The notes under the pieces are model-generated. The model had not been told where the DNA came from. It did no database searches and saw only the letters and a program-made list of their open reading frames with translations. Below are positions 47,073 to 61,200 of a stretch of DNA of 64,000 nucleotides, in pieces. The first letter of the stretch is position 1. Each line of letters opens with the position of its first letter. This stretch comes from Numida meleagris (lineage: Eukaryota > Chordata > Aves > Galliformes > Numididae). The position numbers were made by a program, and so were the translations under genes. Where the stretch lies: the NCBI RefSeq assembly GCF_002078875.1, contig NC_034410.1, positions 104,108,915-104,172,914 of the forward strand. The letters run 5' to 3'.

Positions 47073-50000
47073 AATCAAAGCATAATTTATTTTCTATCTA
47101 TTTGTCTATCAATCAATCTATATGTCTATTTTGCACATAAAAATCAAATTGTTACTGATACTTAAAAAGATGATCAGACTGGCTTAGGTTCTTTTCTAAG
47201 AATTTCTGTGTATGTGGTATATATTCTGAATTTACATCCAAGGCACAACTGCAAAATAAAAGACCATCATGTGTACCTTGTACATGTGTTTTTCAACAGA
47301 AATTTCAGCACAGTATGTGCAAAAGATATCCTGCAGTGTCATTGGTTTCTTATATTGTGAATGGAGCAACATGTATTGGAAAGAGATGTGAATCATTACT
47401 CCCTGGTGATTGACATTCAAGCAGCAGCACCATTTATGAGATGATGACTGTAACTTTCAATACCTTTTTGACCACATGAAACTGGCCTTTTACACATTTA
47501 TGATTGTGTACTCACAGAGTGGGACTTTTCAATCAAACTTGTTCATTCTAATTTGGAAGGGAGATGAGCGCTTAAAATTTCAGACAGTGAAATAAGACTT
47601 AAAACATTTAATATATTGCTGAATGTCTCTGGAATTAAATGAAGGATTTTGGTGGCAGTGAGGGCAAGTAGATAGGTGAACTGTGTCTTTTTTCTCACCA
47701 TACCAGAGATCATTAAGCTTAGCACTGGAGGAACTTTTCACCAGCCACAACTTGAATGCTTTGGGATAGATTCCAATGTACACGAATGCCTCTAGGCTTA
47801 AAAGCCAGTTTAAAAGATAATAGGATACTCTGCCCCTTGATTGGAAGTAAGGAAATTAACAACTAAAGCCTACCAATAGGTCTCATTCAAACATTCCTTT
47901 TCCCCAGATGCCACTGAAGTAGATAAAGTTAGAAGAGAAAAAATTGGTCGTCTTCATTATAAAAATGGTGCAACCTAGCAAAATAATGAATATGTTATTG
48001 TTTCATCAAGAACAACCAAATGTATCTGATTGAAGGATAGGAGAAAGAAATATAATAAAAGAAGAAGCAGCTTTTTATAATATTAAGCTCACGAGAGTTT
48101 TTTTCCTGTAAAAGTCATTTCTTCATTAAAACTGTAATTGAAAAGGGACATGCTGTTCAACAAGTTCAGTTTTTATATATGCCATAGAAATCCCACGATG
48201 TGTCTAAAAATGAAAATCATATTAATCACTGACGTCCTAATCCTCCTGATATAAGATCTATATTCAGGGAGATGTTCTCTTCTGAAACACCAGAATCAAC
48301 TCTGAAAATGAGATTTTAGATTAGCTCTTTAGATAGTCTTCTCATAGGCTCATCCATATGAAATTTGCTATGTGCTTCCAAAGCATTTGGGGATAAAGAG
48401 CTTTTCACAGTGCCGGCATTTGTCATACATAGTTAGAAAGCTAAGGTACCATTCATACACTTCGCTTTGTAGTTCTTCTGAAAACATCAATCACTATCTG
48501 CCACCCTTTCCTACAGTGATTGGACAAGTCACTGTTCTGCACACAGAATAAACCTCAAGGTTATTTTTTCCTTAATTATTTTGGTCTACACTAGAAACTT
48601 CATAAAAAGTTCATGAAAAGGCTTGTAAAAAGGCAGGTTTAGAAAGAGACATTTTACTATTTTACATCTTTAAAATGCACTCAAAAGAACAAATAAAAAG
48701 CAGTGCATAGGAACTAAAGTGAGCTGCTGATTCTAGTAATAAATCTGCATTAGAATTCCATCAGAATTGCCATGCATAAGTGTTTCACTATAAGCAGTAA
48801 AAGTACCAGAGCCTACTTTATTTTCTAACTCTTTTCTCCTCCACTCACACTCTTTTGAAAGGAACTTTTTGGTACAGGATTTCTCCTCACATTTCAAAGT
48901 GGTAATACAGGTAATAGGAATGTGCAACATGTGAAAGGGTCTTTCACAAAATAATTTACAGTGCTGAGGAAACATTTCAAATGTATGGAAGAACCAGTCA
49001 AACCATTGAACTCAGTTTCTTTTTTAAAGAACAGATTGGGCTAGCAGAATACAAATCTTTCAGTTCATAAAAAGAAAGAGGCATGCTACATTGGATATTA
49101 CATTCGTATCATTCAAATCTTTTTAAAGTCGTATTATAATAATTCTACCTAAGCTTTACAAAGCAGAAATCAGTTTAACTTCAGGGGCCGTTTCTTTGTT
49201 GTTTTCATACTTTTGTAGTAGGTAAATACTTTTGCAGTCTTGGTAAGCAGAGAATAAAAGTGAATAATACAATGCAAATGTACTTCCAGAATGTCTTAGC
49301 ACCTTCAGTACTGTATTTGTAACATCTGTATTGTCTTTATCACTTTCTCACCAGACTTGGAAAGTGTACAAAACCCTATGATTTCTGCAAGTATAGAAAA
49401 CTAATAGACTTCAAAAACAATCCATGCACTATATGGATGCTATCATGTTTGCAGCTTCAAGGATCAACATGAACAGGTTTCAGCTCCCTTTTGGAATGAT
49501 TTAGAAGCTAACTTTCTCATCAACCTTTTTAAAAACTTAATAGCATGTTCTCTACAGATATTCAAGGTAAACTGCCTGGGAATAAACTGTTTTGTTTGTT
49601 TTTCATTAAATATAATAGGCCAAGTTGCAAACATAGACAGTTGGTGTCCCTTCAGAGAAAGCAGCTACTGTATAAGATTCGAGCTAATCTAGTACCTTGT
49701 AACATACATTTTACTCTTCAGCTTCCTTCAATTTACTATAAAATTATAATTTATACTATGAGGCCTTCACATAGTTGGGATGAATCCTTATACTAGGTCT
49801 AAGTAGGAAGAACTGGAACCTGATATGCTTTGCATTGTAAACTCAGAAAACAAACAATCAAACAAATTTATGTTTCTTTTCCTTTCCTGAAAACAACAGA
49901 CACTATCCCACTGTCTTACGTGACTTCTCAGAAATGGTGGCCTCACTGTTCATAAATCTGAGACTGAAAGATTAATGTTAATTTGCTGAAATTCACAAAG

Positions 50001-53000
50001 GCAGTATATTGTGTGTTGAAAAACAATGACAATTTTGTTCCAGCATTCTCAACAGACTCGGAGTTCTCTGAGGTTTTCGTATGTCTTATCAGACAGCTGT
50101 TCCTTCTCAGCCTTCAGACTCACTTTGTGTTTTGCCATGGAAGTCATCCTACTTATTACAGAGGTCTGAGGCTTGAGGGGTCTTTTCTCACTGTATTTCA
50201 GCTCAGAAATCCCCAGCTGCTTTATTCAGATCTCCCTTCATTAGTTTTCTTCTGCAGTCATACTAGTCAAGGAGGCTGATTTCCTATGGGCTGCAGCTAA
50301 CCTGATTTTTCATTGCAACCCATTTGCACAGGAAGATTTCCAAGATAGCACCCCTTTGTTGGTCATCTTGTAGAATACATGTGATGCAAGCCCTAAATGG
50401 TAAATTCCATATACCCACATACAAATAAATTCACTTAGCAATAAGAGCTAGCGAATTAGAACTGAACAGGTAAAGTCAGAGTTCAAACTTGTGCATTTTA
50501 AAAGTAACTTTTTAAAATGTAAAGTGCATTGCAAAGAGATGAGGAATTTCCGAGATATGTATCTGTATGCATGATAGCTAGCAAATGTTAGACAGCATGT
50601 CTCATTCATTGATTTAGGATGAATCTACCTATTCTGTCTCTTGGCCCAAGATTACTGCTTTTCAGATTTGGTCAAAGGAAGAATCTTTCTACAAGAAACG
50701 CATACAAGTGCATGCTTAAGTTTTCATACAATCTTAAGCGATAATGGAGCAGCTTAAAATTAAGCCCTAAAGGTCAGATATTCAAAGCAATCAATATATG
50801 TTAGTCATCTTACCTTATTAAGCAATATTTAAAAATTCCATCTGTGCATTTTGGCAGCTAATTTTTTATCTGTAAGGATCTAGACCTAATTACTTTCCTG
50901 CACACGGATGACCTCAAGAAGTCTAGTGGTTTATTGTTTTCTTGATTAGAGGCATAAGCACCTTAACCCTTACATGATCCTTACATGATACCAAAGCATT
51001 CTGGCAAAGTTAAGAATATTTTTTTTGCAGATTTATGATGTTTAAAATGTAAATGTCAGATTTATTACAGAGGTCTAGGGCCTGCAAAGAAGGTAAGCAG
51101 CTATAGTCTCTTCAATTGCAGTAGAAGTGCATTCATTTTTATGAGTTGAGGGTCTAACTCAAATCTTTTACAGCTGAATTAATTGTCAATTTATTTGCTA
51201 GCTTTGAGAGTGTCACACAACTGGCTATACAACTGCAGTACAACTCGACATTTAGCTTTTGCCAGAAGTGTTTCTATTAAAAAATATGTATGCATGGTAT
51301 GCATGGTAGAACTGCTTCCCTGCTGACTGGTGCATGTGAAATAAGACATTCCGAAGGGAAGAGAAGAAACATGAGGGAAATTAGAAATTGTAATTTCACA
51401 AGAAAGAGAAGTAACTGAATTAATATAACTACAATCAAGCATTTTAACAATAGTAGTAATTAGTATTAGTTTGGGGGTAAAGCAGAGGAGAATATTCATC
51501 CAAGTACTTTTAACCTAGCATGAAAAAACATTGTGTTATGGCTTTGCACAGATATGGAAATAAGGAAAAGCCCCCAGGCTTTCTGTCTGCAGCGCTGAAC
51601 TCAGTCAGAAGACACTGACTTTTTTCTAAGCTGTGCCTCTGTCCTCTCCCTGTCTGAGTTTCCATGGTGCTAATGCTCCTGCACAGTTTGAGTGGGACCT
51701 GATTCTCCAGACTGAAGAGCACATGAGGAGGTGAGAGGACCCAATATCTTAAGTAGTAGCTTAGCACTATGTAAAGTCAGGAGACCTTTAAAAATGTAAA
51801 GTAAAACACGTTATCTTACACAATGTAAATGAATGCACATCCCTAGGAATCCATGAAATACACACTAGCTAAACGAAAAGCCTTTGTTAAGCTTCTAAGT
51901 CTATTGTTCTGATCAGTCTTATACATAATAGGACAATAAAAATTAAAAGGAGCACAAGAACTTATTTTTCTCTTATTACTAAAGCCATGCTGACTGTAGT
52001 ATAGCTATGCACTTCTTTAGTGTTTTCCTGGTTTCATTTTTGAGTAAATATTTGACAATTAATGATGATAAAATAAAAAAAAATACTTGCACATTAACAT
52101 ATTTATGGGCAAAAAGAAAAAGCATAAGCCTCAACAAATTAGCAATGCAGCCAAATAAATGTTTTAGATGTCAAAAGGAATTAGCTATGTGCCCAAGATC
52201 CTCTACAGACCCAGTATAAGACAAAACAAAACATCAAAAAATACGTTAAAAAATAAAATAAAACACTAGCACACTGACTAAGCCACATATGTATCATCAG
52301 GCACATAACCCTTGATGGGTGGTCTGGCATCCCGGAGATAGAAAATTAGGTACATGAAATCAAGAGTGACACGAGGATGAGCATGTGGAAATTCTCAGTG
52401 ATTTCTTACAGCTTGGCCAACTCTTACAGCTGGGAACATGAAAATGGTTCAAAATAGCTTTTCATTTTTAAAAATGATGCCACAAAAAGCTTCAAAGCAT
52501 GACTTGCAAACTAGGAAGCAAATTAAGTTCTTCCAAATGTATTGTTAAATACAAAAAACATTGAGACTTCTTTTTCCACTAGGAGAAAGGAAGGAGGAGA
52601 TCATTAATTCATAATTTTTACAGGGATTGTAATTAGAGGTGCTGCCTAGAGCCAAGAAAACTGAACAAAATATGTCCACTGCTGCAGGTACTTGTACCTC
52701 CTCCTGCTCTTTGTTCAGGAAGATCATATGAATGTGAGTTTCCATGCTAGATTGATCCCATGGTTCACCCTCAGCCCTTATGTCCATTTATGTTCAGCAT
52801 GAATTAGGGCAGCCAGCTTGGCTGCCATAATGCTACTTGCACGCAGTGCGGAGAAACAGCTCTAGAGCAAGTATGCTCTGATGAAAGGAATAGTGTGATG
52901 GGCTTTAAAGTGTCAAGCTGTTTTCTGTGCTGTTCAGCCTGGCCAGAGTTGCCTGCATCTCAATATATTTTAATAAATGCAATGAATTAAAACATTTCTT

Positions 53001-56000
53001 GAAGAATGAATAGAGTGATAAATAAAAATAATGGATGGAGATTAGGATTGTCTCACTCCTCACTAGCATGTGGGACGGCTTGGCCTCAAGGAAAGTCATT
53101 ATGCTTCAGTGCTCTTCCTTAAGCCAGCAGGTCTCATTGTACTTATCCGAGTGAAATCCTCATTTTAAGTGCCTTCGAGCACAGTCTTCAGTAGCATCTG
53201 CTTTTTCTTTCCAGCTGCATAAAAAGTAATAATTCCTAGCAAACTGTAATTGCAGTTCATTAGCTCAGAATGTTTATGAAAAACAACCATAGTATAAAAG
53301 CCAAGTAAAGTCAGGCGTGGAGGAGATAAGGAGTTTGTTGCTGTGTGTTTCCTGTTAGCCTGGTTTAACATGGTTTCTCTCTCATTCATGTTGGGAATAT
53401 ACATTAAGAACTGTATTGAAAGAATAATGCAACTTAATTTAATGAAGTGTGTTCAAATTCATTACATTATTAAATAAACATGTGATGAAAACTGTTTTCT
53501 CTATACTGTGTTTACTAGCATCATTTAGAGACTCAAGTAGAAAAGGCTATATGCTAAGCATATAATCTTTATTTCTGACACACACTTAATCCCCTTTCCT
53601 GCCTTTTCCTTGTTCAATTCTGTGAAAGAAATGTGGAGATATATCCTGAAGTCTTTAGTTAATTTTGACTTAAGTCTTCAGAGCATTTTCTTCATCATTA
53701 TATACATACTCTATTTCTTCAAATGATCCTAAAAGTTTAAATACATCAGTATTTTGGTATATCTCTGTAACTTTCTATACACTGATGATTGGGACTATTC
53801 TGAATAGCAAAAATTTTAAGAATAAATATTAATTAAATATTAATGTGCTTTATTACTCATTTTATTACTCATTTTTTAAATTGCTACAGTAAAAAAAATC
53901 TAATGGTAATAATATAGTGGTAGCGTTACTAAAGTGATAGAAAGGAGAAACACTGTGTTGTGGTTCTACTGGCATTATAAATTAAATGAACTTCATGCTG
54001 CTGCTTTCTGATTTAAAAAGACAGAATAAAATGTCTTCGGTATACCAGAAGGTAACCTAGTACATGCTAACTTTTCCCCAACTCTTTTTGTTTAAAATAC
54101 TGTTCAGCAGAACCACTAAAACTAAAACTCTTTTCTTCATATCCTGACCCTGCTCAAGTTAAACATGTTATAACTGCTTTCCAAGAAACCAGGATTTTAC
54201 CTGAAAAACTGTAGAAAAAAAGCAATCCAATCTGAATAATAAACATGTTTAGAGTTGTTCTAGCATTACTATTGTAAGGTTCTATTTCCTAGTAAAGTAT
54301 TAGTTAACTAATTCCCTGACAAGGCTTTTTATTATCTGATAATGGAGATGTGTCTGGTTCCAACTGATGTAGAAAGACTTTGTCAGTCCCTTGTTCTAAA
54401 AGGCTGATTTTATTTTTCTCCATTTTACTTCCTCAGTGTGCAATTAGGAACATACTCAGCCTGTTAACCTATGTATTTTCCTGGATCATCTAAGTAGCAT
54501 CATCATTAGCATAATGGCATTGGCCCAGTGCTTTGGAATAAGAACAAGCTATGTTTCATTTCAGAATGCATGCACAAAAAGTGCTAATAATGCCCTGCAG
54601 AAACAGATAATGTGATTTTTATGAATCACACCTAGCAACTTACTGGGACTTTGTGCCAGATGGATTTCTGATTAGATTTGAGCCAATTTAGGAGCCTCTC
54701 TACACTAAGAGATGTCCATTTAAATCCTGATGAAAAATACATGGGCTGATAAGTATCAGATGATAGTAACAACACTTTTAATTTGTTGAGTATTTCAGAA
54801 GACCTAAATAAAAAGGTTTTGGTTTTGTACTGTGTTTCTGTTCTTTGTACGTCCAGGAGCAAGACCTTTACAGCAAGGTTTCCTCAAATTTCCTCAAGCC
54901 ACTTCTGCTTGAGGAATGCTTCACTATCTACTTGTTCCACATGCTTCCTTGCTGGTTATGTGGGTAACACCTGGTAACACTAAAGTGTTCCCCTAGAGGT
55001 CTGTGCTGTCCTCCTCTTAGAGGAATAAAATCTCTTCAATAAAGGGATTGTGTATGTTGTAGGAGATGGACAGATAAGCAACATCATGTTTAGTCCAAAA
55101 AATATTGATGCAGTATGATAGACAAATAAGCCCTCCTTTCAGGTCACCAAGTATTTAAAACATAAAATCAAAAAACAGCTTTACGGCCTTTAAAAAATTA
55201 CTGCATGCTCACAGGATTTCCACACTAAGTTTTCAAGAGCATTTACTAGTCCCTAATTGTTGCCAATTAAGCAGCTTTTTTTGTCTTCTTGCCTCACAGC
55301 GCAAGAATATCTTCTATTTTTAACTCTGTATAATTTCTTTTCTAGCCTAAAATTTCACATGCGCTCTATTGTAATCTTATTACTCTGATACTTTCTAAAT
55401 TACAATTAAATCCCAGTATGCAATTCATATACTTCTAAGTAAATTACTTGACTTAAAAATACAAATTTCCCTTGGTGTTTCAATACAAGAACATCTCAAA
55501 TGTATAAAGATGATAAAGGACTCCAGTGCACAAATTACCAGACTTCAGGTGATATGCACAGCATTAAAAGCATAGCTTTTGTAGTAATATTTTATTCTGA
55601 ATAGAGCAATAAAAAGTAGCTAGCATCATCAAGCCTGAGAGTTATTGTGAACATGAAGTGAGTTTCGAAACCTCGAGATAGAGGATAACCACAATTCCAT
55701 TAAAGTAGGGAACTGAGTCAAAGATGTTCCCATTACTACTGCACTGATACAACAAAATGAAATATGGGGCTATTTCTACACATCCATGTAGTGATGAATG
55801 ACAATATAAACGTAGATCCACCCAGAAAAACACAAACCATTTGAATTTTATGCCAGCTAAGAGTGATGGGAAAATACTGATCTTTTTAGATCAGAAATGT
55901 AAAAGAAAGGGGAAAATAAATATTCACTAGAACATTCTTAAAAGGGATGGTAGATTGAAACAAAATGCGTGCATATGCTAAAATGAAGACTAAGGGTACA

Positions 56001-57983
56001 GATACTAGAATTCTGAGGGAACTAATTGTCACTGACTTACCTATATCAGCATTTTGTAGCATTAGTCAACACTTCCCACCTGGAAATGGTTTAACACTTT
56101 TTTCCTCTCAACATACTAAATAATGCCTTATTAAGACTCAGAAACTACAATTATTCAAGGGAATGGTTATGTGTATTAATGTTTATTGGTCTGAGGACAT
56201 GAAAAATAGCACAAAACCTCAAGTTAATTCACTGTTAAACTTGCAAAATTGAGCTCTCTGAGGAGACTAGACTTTTAAAGTAAGCCGTTTCTCCTCAGGC
56301 ATTAGCTTGGCCATATTGCAGGCAATATCATATATTAAGATTGCATTTGTGATATTAAAAAATGTAATTCAATTTAAATTTAATTGGAAACAAAGGAAAG
56401 AAAATCCACCACATTACTATTCATTGATTCATTGATTGGAATGCCTGAAGAAACCATTATGATCATCTATGTTAACATCACAGAAGTGTGCTCAATAGTT
56501 TCTGCATAAAGCTCATAATTCATACTTGAGTAATATATGCATTACTATGTATAAATCTCTGTTATTTTGTCTCTTTTAAAAGGACCTCTGAAGTTCTCAA
56601 GTGATGAAGCTATATTCCAAATTATTAAAGTGATCCTATTATTATTATTCATGAAACACTCTGAGGCCCAGGCTGAAATAACAGCTTGCCTGTGCTAGGG
56701 ACACTACAAGCATGTTCCAAAAAACAATCTCTCCTTCAAGGAGAAGATTGGCTTCAAGTGGCAGACAAAATTGAGGCATATGAATTGCCTGAAGGTCAGC
56801 AGCAGAACTGGAAATACAGAGTTCTGCTCTAGTTGCAGAATTGTACTTCCATGAAGCAGAGTAATCCCTGCCTTTTTTCTTTTTTTTTTTTAGCGTATTG
56901 ACCCTTCTGTGCTTCTTTCCATGAACTGAATTTTTCTTTCTGCACAATATTGTGCTGCTATTGGTCTGTTTAAAATGAAAATATAAAAGCAACCCAGCAG
57001 ATTATAGTTATTGTTTGACATTAAAAATGGAAGATACTCATGTTGGATAAATGCTTCTGCAAAGGTGCATCTGCTGGAAGCATCTAGTGTTAATTTCGTT
57101 TGTTGAGATGTGAGCTCTGTCTCAGTGATAATGGAGAAGTGCAACATGGCAGATTTTTACCTCCAACGGACTTGTGGCAGCGTCAGCACCTGAAACAGTT
57201 GACAGAATAGCTATGCTAGTTCTTTTCCTACTCCCATTTGAATGTCATTACAGGGCCTATTCTGCAGTATCTTTCACTGAGATGTTCAAAATCTTGCATA
57301 TCCTATCTCCACTTCATGTATCAGTCACATTGAACCAGCCTGTAACAGTTCTCTCAACAAGAAATAGTTCAGCCTAAATAATATTTTTTTAACAACAAAA
57401 AAGAAATCATTAATAAATCATTATATACATTGCACAAAAAAAGAAAAGGAGAGGAATAATCACATTTGTTTCAATTATTCATATTTGTGTCACATAAAAA
57501 GACTGTGCACTGCTGAAACATAATAAGGCCTGACAGAAGGCAGCCCAGTGCACAGGCGGTAGGTTCCCAGAAAGGAAATTCCAAGTCTCCCTGTTGATTA
57601 TAGGCACAAATTAAGGCAGGTTTTGCTCATGTATCTATATTGCAAATACTACTCTGTGTGGTATGGGTAAGTCTATGTGGTTTCCCCTGCAGCCTTGTGT
57701 TTTGATGCAGTGACATAGAGCTTTCCAGCCTGCATTCCACTTCCAGAGGAGGTAGGACCTCTATTTCACATACTACCTGTGGGAGTTGTCCACTGGACAC
57801 GTATTCTTTCTGCCATGGATCTAACTGTCTCTGCAAAGCATGATAGAGAACAGGTTTCATCTCATCTCATCTCACCCATCTATACTTTCACCATGGCATA
57901 TGACTCTGAAAATCAGCAACTCTGGGGAAGCAGAAGACAACAGTGGATTTTTGTTATAAATCAGCCTACAATAAATAACAAGA
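47073..57983. other. unique AT-rich non-coding DNA
   Basis: The longest repeat-free stretch, about 10.9 kb. Open frames reach at most 115 codons (56645-56992, minus) and none resembles a known family. Small tandem words occur: TATGCATGG twice near 51286, TTTATTACTCAT twice near 53849, GGTAACACCT-like near 54960. The parts at about 52.79-53.38 and 54.48-54.63 kb look like possible conserved elements. Confidence 0.5.
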
Positions 57984-58018
57984 CTATTTATTTATTCGTC
58001 TATTTATTTATTTATTAA
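57984..58018. repeat. (TTTA)n tetranucleotide repeat
   Basis: Interrupted TTTA units directly before the truncated 5' end of the CR1 copy at 58022. It belongs to the pre-existing flank and is not part of CR1. Confidence 0.85.
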
Positions 58019-58021
58019 TTT

Positions 58022-58210
58022 GCAATAAGGGTGGTGAGGCACTGGAACATGTTGCCCAGAGAGGTGACAGATGCCCCATCCTTGGAGACATCCAAGGTCA
58101 GACTGGATGGGACTCTAAGGAACCTGATCTAGCCGTAGATGTCCCTATTCATTCCAGGGGAGTTGGACTAGGTGACTTTTAAAGGTCCCTTCCAACTCAA
58201 ATATGATTTA
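58022..58210 (+). mobile_element. CR1 LINE, 3' UTR fragment
   Basis: About 190 bases of plus-strand CR1 3' UTR: 'GCACTGGAACATGTTGCCC', 'AGAGAGGTGACAGATGCCCC', 'GGAGTTGGACTAGGTGACTT', 'AAAGGTCCCTTCCAACTC', then a degraded terminus 'AAATATGATTTA'. It is strongly 5'-truncated against a (TTTA)n run. Confidence 0.94.
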
Positions 58211-61200
58211 ATCTCTTTTTTTCCTGGAATTTACAGTTCTTCAGGGATATTTTTCCTTTTTGTTTTTGGTGGTTTTTATTGTTGGTTTGGTTTTCCTAAT
58301 TTTATTTGGTTTATTACTGTGGAAAATAGTGACCACATAGCTGTGCCATAAAAGGCAAAGGGCTCCTAGAGTGGAACAAGGGTGAAGCAATTGAATCTAA
58401 CATTGCAGAAAAAATCTTTCTAAAGGAACAATACATAAGGGGTTATCATAATGGCCTGAAATTATTATTTTAATGAAGATTTATATTAATAGTCACTAAT
58501 GAATACAGAATGAACTTTTATTATTTCAGACTATTAAATATGTGACCACTACAGATTAAAACTATGCTATATGTCATACTGAATTATTATTCTTCTATCA
58601 AAAGAAAAGGGAATATAAAATAAATACACTATTAGCTAAAATAGATTCAACGAATATTTAAAGCAAATGTAAATTAATTTGTAAAGAGCCAGAGGTTAGT
58701 AAATAGGTAAAATATTTTGCAATAATTCTTTGTTTTGTCAAAAGCAAATCACAAAAAATACTAGGAAGAATTCAAGGCAAATCAATCATTTGGGTCAGAA
58801 TTAAGATTTGTTATGTGGGGGACACTTCATGTTGTATACATGTATATGCATTTATGTACTTATAAATACACATATTTGTATGCCTGTGTGTGGATGTGTG
58901 TACGTTTGTGCACAATTGATAGAACAGTGAATTAATTAGGTTTTCTTAGCATGTAACATGCACTGAGTGGTCAGTTCTGAACAAGTGGTATCATTTATCT
59001 ATGGTACTTGGTCTTATCTATAGTATTTACACCGAAAATTGGTTATTTCTTCAATTTCTAGCACAGTGAAGTTCTGAGCCTGGTATTTCCATACCACCTA
59101 AATGAACATTCAGCTTTGGGGCAGATTTGAGGCTCTAATGAGGCTGTTCATTTCAGTTGGCCCACGATTCCACAACCTGTGTCTAGGCTGACCTCAGAGT
59201 GGTATTGTATAATGGTTAATTTCAGAGACTGAATTGAAAAGCTATTCTACTTCAACATATAATTCAAATGGGATTTTATATATAAACATTTTTAAAAAAC
59301 AGAAGCCGTTAACTTAGTATCTTATTATTTTGTGCAGCATCACAATGTATTAGGAGAGAAACTGAGCAGAGTTTCAGAGGGGGAAAAGTATGACTACTAG
59401 AAGGGATTTCAGAATTTTACAATTACTTTCCATTATAATTCATTTAACTCTGGAAATAAATGAACTGACCTTTATGGCAACTGACACTGAACAGAGTATG
59501 TTCCTTAACTTATTACAGTATGTGCAATTTTTACTTTGATTTTCCTTCCAATTAAATGTAAGAAACTTGTATTCTCTTCCTCTCTGTTTCTATCTCCTTG
59601 TGACATGATAAACATAATGAAAACTGAGTTAGAGTGATCTCTTGCTTTCCTCATCTGTGGAGAAAGATTGTGTATTGATCAGTGGCCATATTTGCAGAGG
59701 GAAGGGGCAGGATCTCCAGGAAGTGTAAATTAGGTGCAAATCAGTTCAAGTTGAAAAAGCTATAGTATCTTATGCAAGCTGAGAAAAATAACTGTATTTT
59801 TAAAATTATTTCAAAGAAATTTGAAATTATTTCTGAACAATAATTACAGAATACTCATAATCCAATTCCTGTTAAAATCTGTCTTTCAAATTAACTAAAT
59901 TAATATTTTCCTAGCTATTGCAGTGGCCTGGGATATACTAGCTCCTTTTCTATCAGTACCTATGGAAAATTCCCAAGCAGGCTGCAGAAGAATATTGGTA
60001 TGTAATGATTCAGGAGTATATATATTTATTTTTTTTTAAACTATCTTATATTTATGATACAATGGAAATGATTTTTCTCTGATGTTTTCAATATTTAAAT
60101 CTTCTCTAGAGTACAAAGTTTTTCCATTAAGAATAAGCAGAAAGGAACATGAGAATACAACATCAAGGAGAGATTCCGTCACATAATGCTACTAATCATT
60201 GTGCAAATTTTATTGACAGCATGTGACCAATTAATAAAAACATGAAAAAATCATATTGTTTTGCATCAAAATGCTGTCTCTAAAATTGCTTGTTAATGCA
60301 ATACTAAGAAATTTTCAGAAAAGCGGATTTAACTCTCCCTTTTTCCAGTTTTAGTGTCTGAAATCCCTTGTAAGCAACAACATCTGTATGTAAAGGGGTC
60401 TATGTTCCTCATCCAATGTAAATCAGCAACACTTTTCATAATAAAAAGAACATTTCAGATAAGTTGTTCACTGCAAAACTGATGGAAGTATATGTTACTA
60501 AAAAAGAGACAACATAATAAAATACTTGTCAGACTTAAAACCGTACAAATTTTCTTCAGAGCAAGTGTATTAAGGATTGTTGGAATGTCAGAACTCTTAT
60601 CTGTAGGCAAAACAAGTAGCTCTCTCTGTGTTAACAGCAATGGTATAGACTGCCTAGGCAATCAGTTACAATTGACATTTTGTTAGAATAAGGGTACCTA
60701 TAAAGGATGAGCACTTTCCATTTTCTGTTGCTAATCAATTCTTTATATAAATCTATATTAGAGATTGTATTCCTGTTTTACCTTGATTTTTGATGCAACC
60801 AGCTGACTATATAATAAGGATGAAGCAGCAGTCCTACTTATTGCCTCCCACTGTGAACACAGTGCAGTTGACATGCTCGCTTTCATGTCAGTGGCAGTGC
60901 TCTGAGTGACGTGATGAAAGTGAAGACTTTTACAGTACATAAAAACTTTCCAAGTTTGACCAAATAATGACACAATGCTGTTTCAATTAAATGAAAAGAA
61001 TCAAGGTTTTTCAGTTTGGGATCCTTAGTGTCAGTTTGAGCCATCAAACCTAGTGAAAAATATTCAAGCTTAAATGCCAGTGAAGTAATCCTGCCCACTG
61101 CTATGAGTTTCTCGTAGGTACTTTAGTCCCTGCATTTAGACATTCAAGTTTGAAAATGTTTTCTTTAACTTCCTGCTATTTACCTATCTCAGTCAATTTG

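Noticed and set aside
56645..56992. 115-codon minus-strand open frame
   Set aside because: It includes a poly-Lys run from a T-rich tract and overlaps another frame out of phase; no family resemblance.
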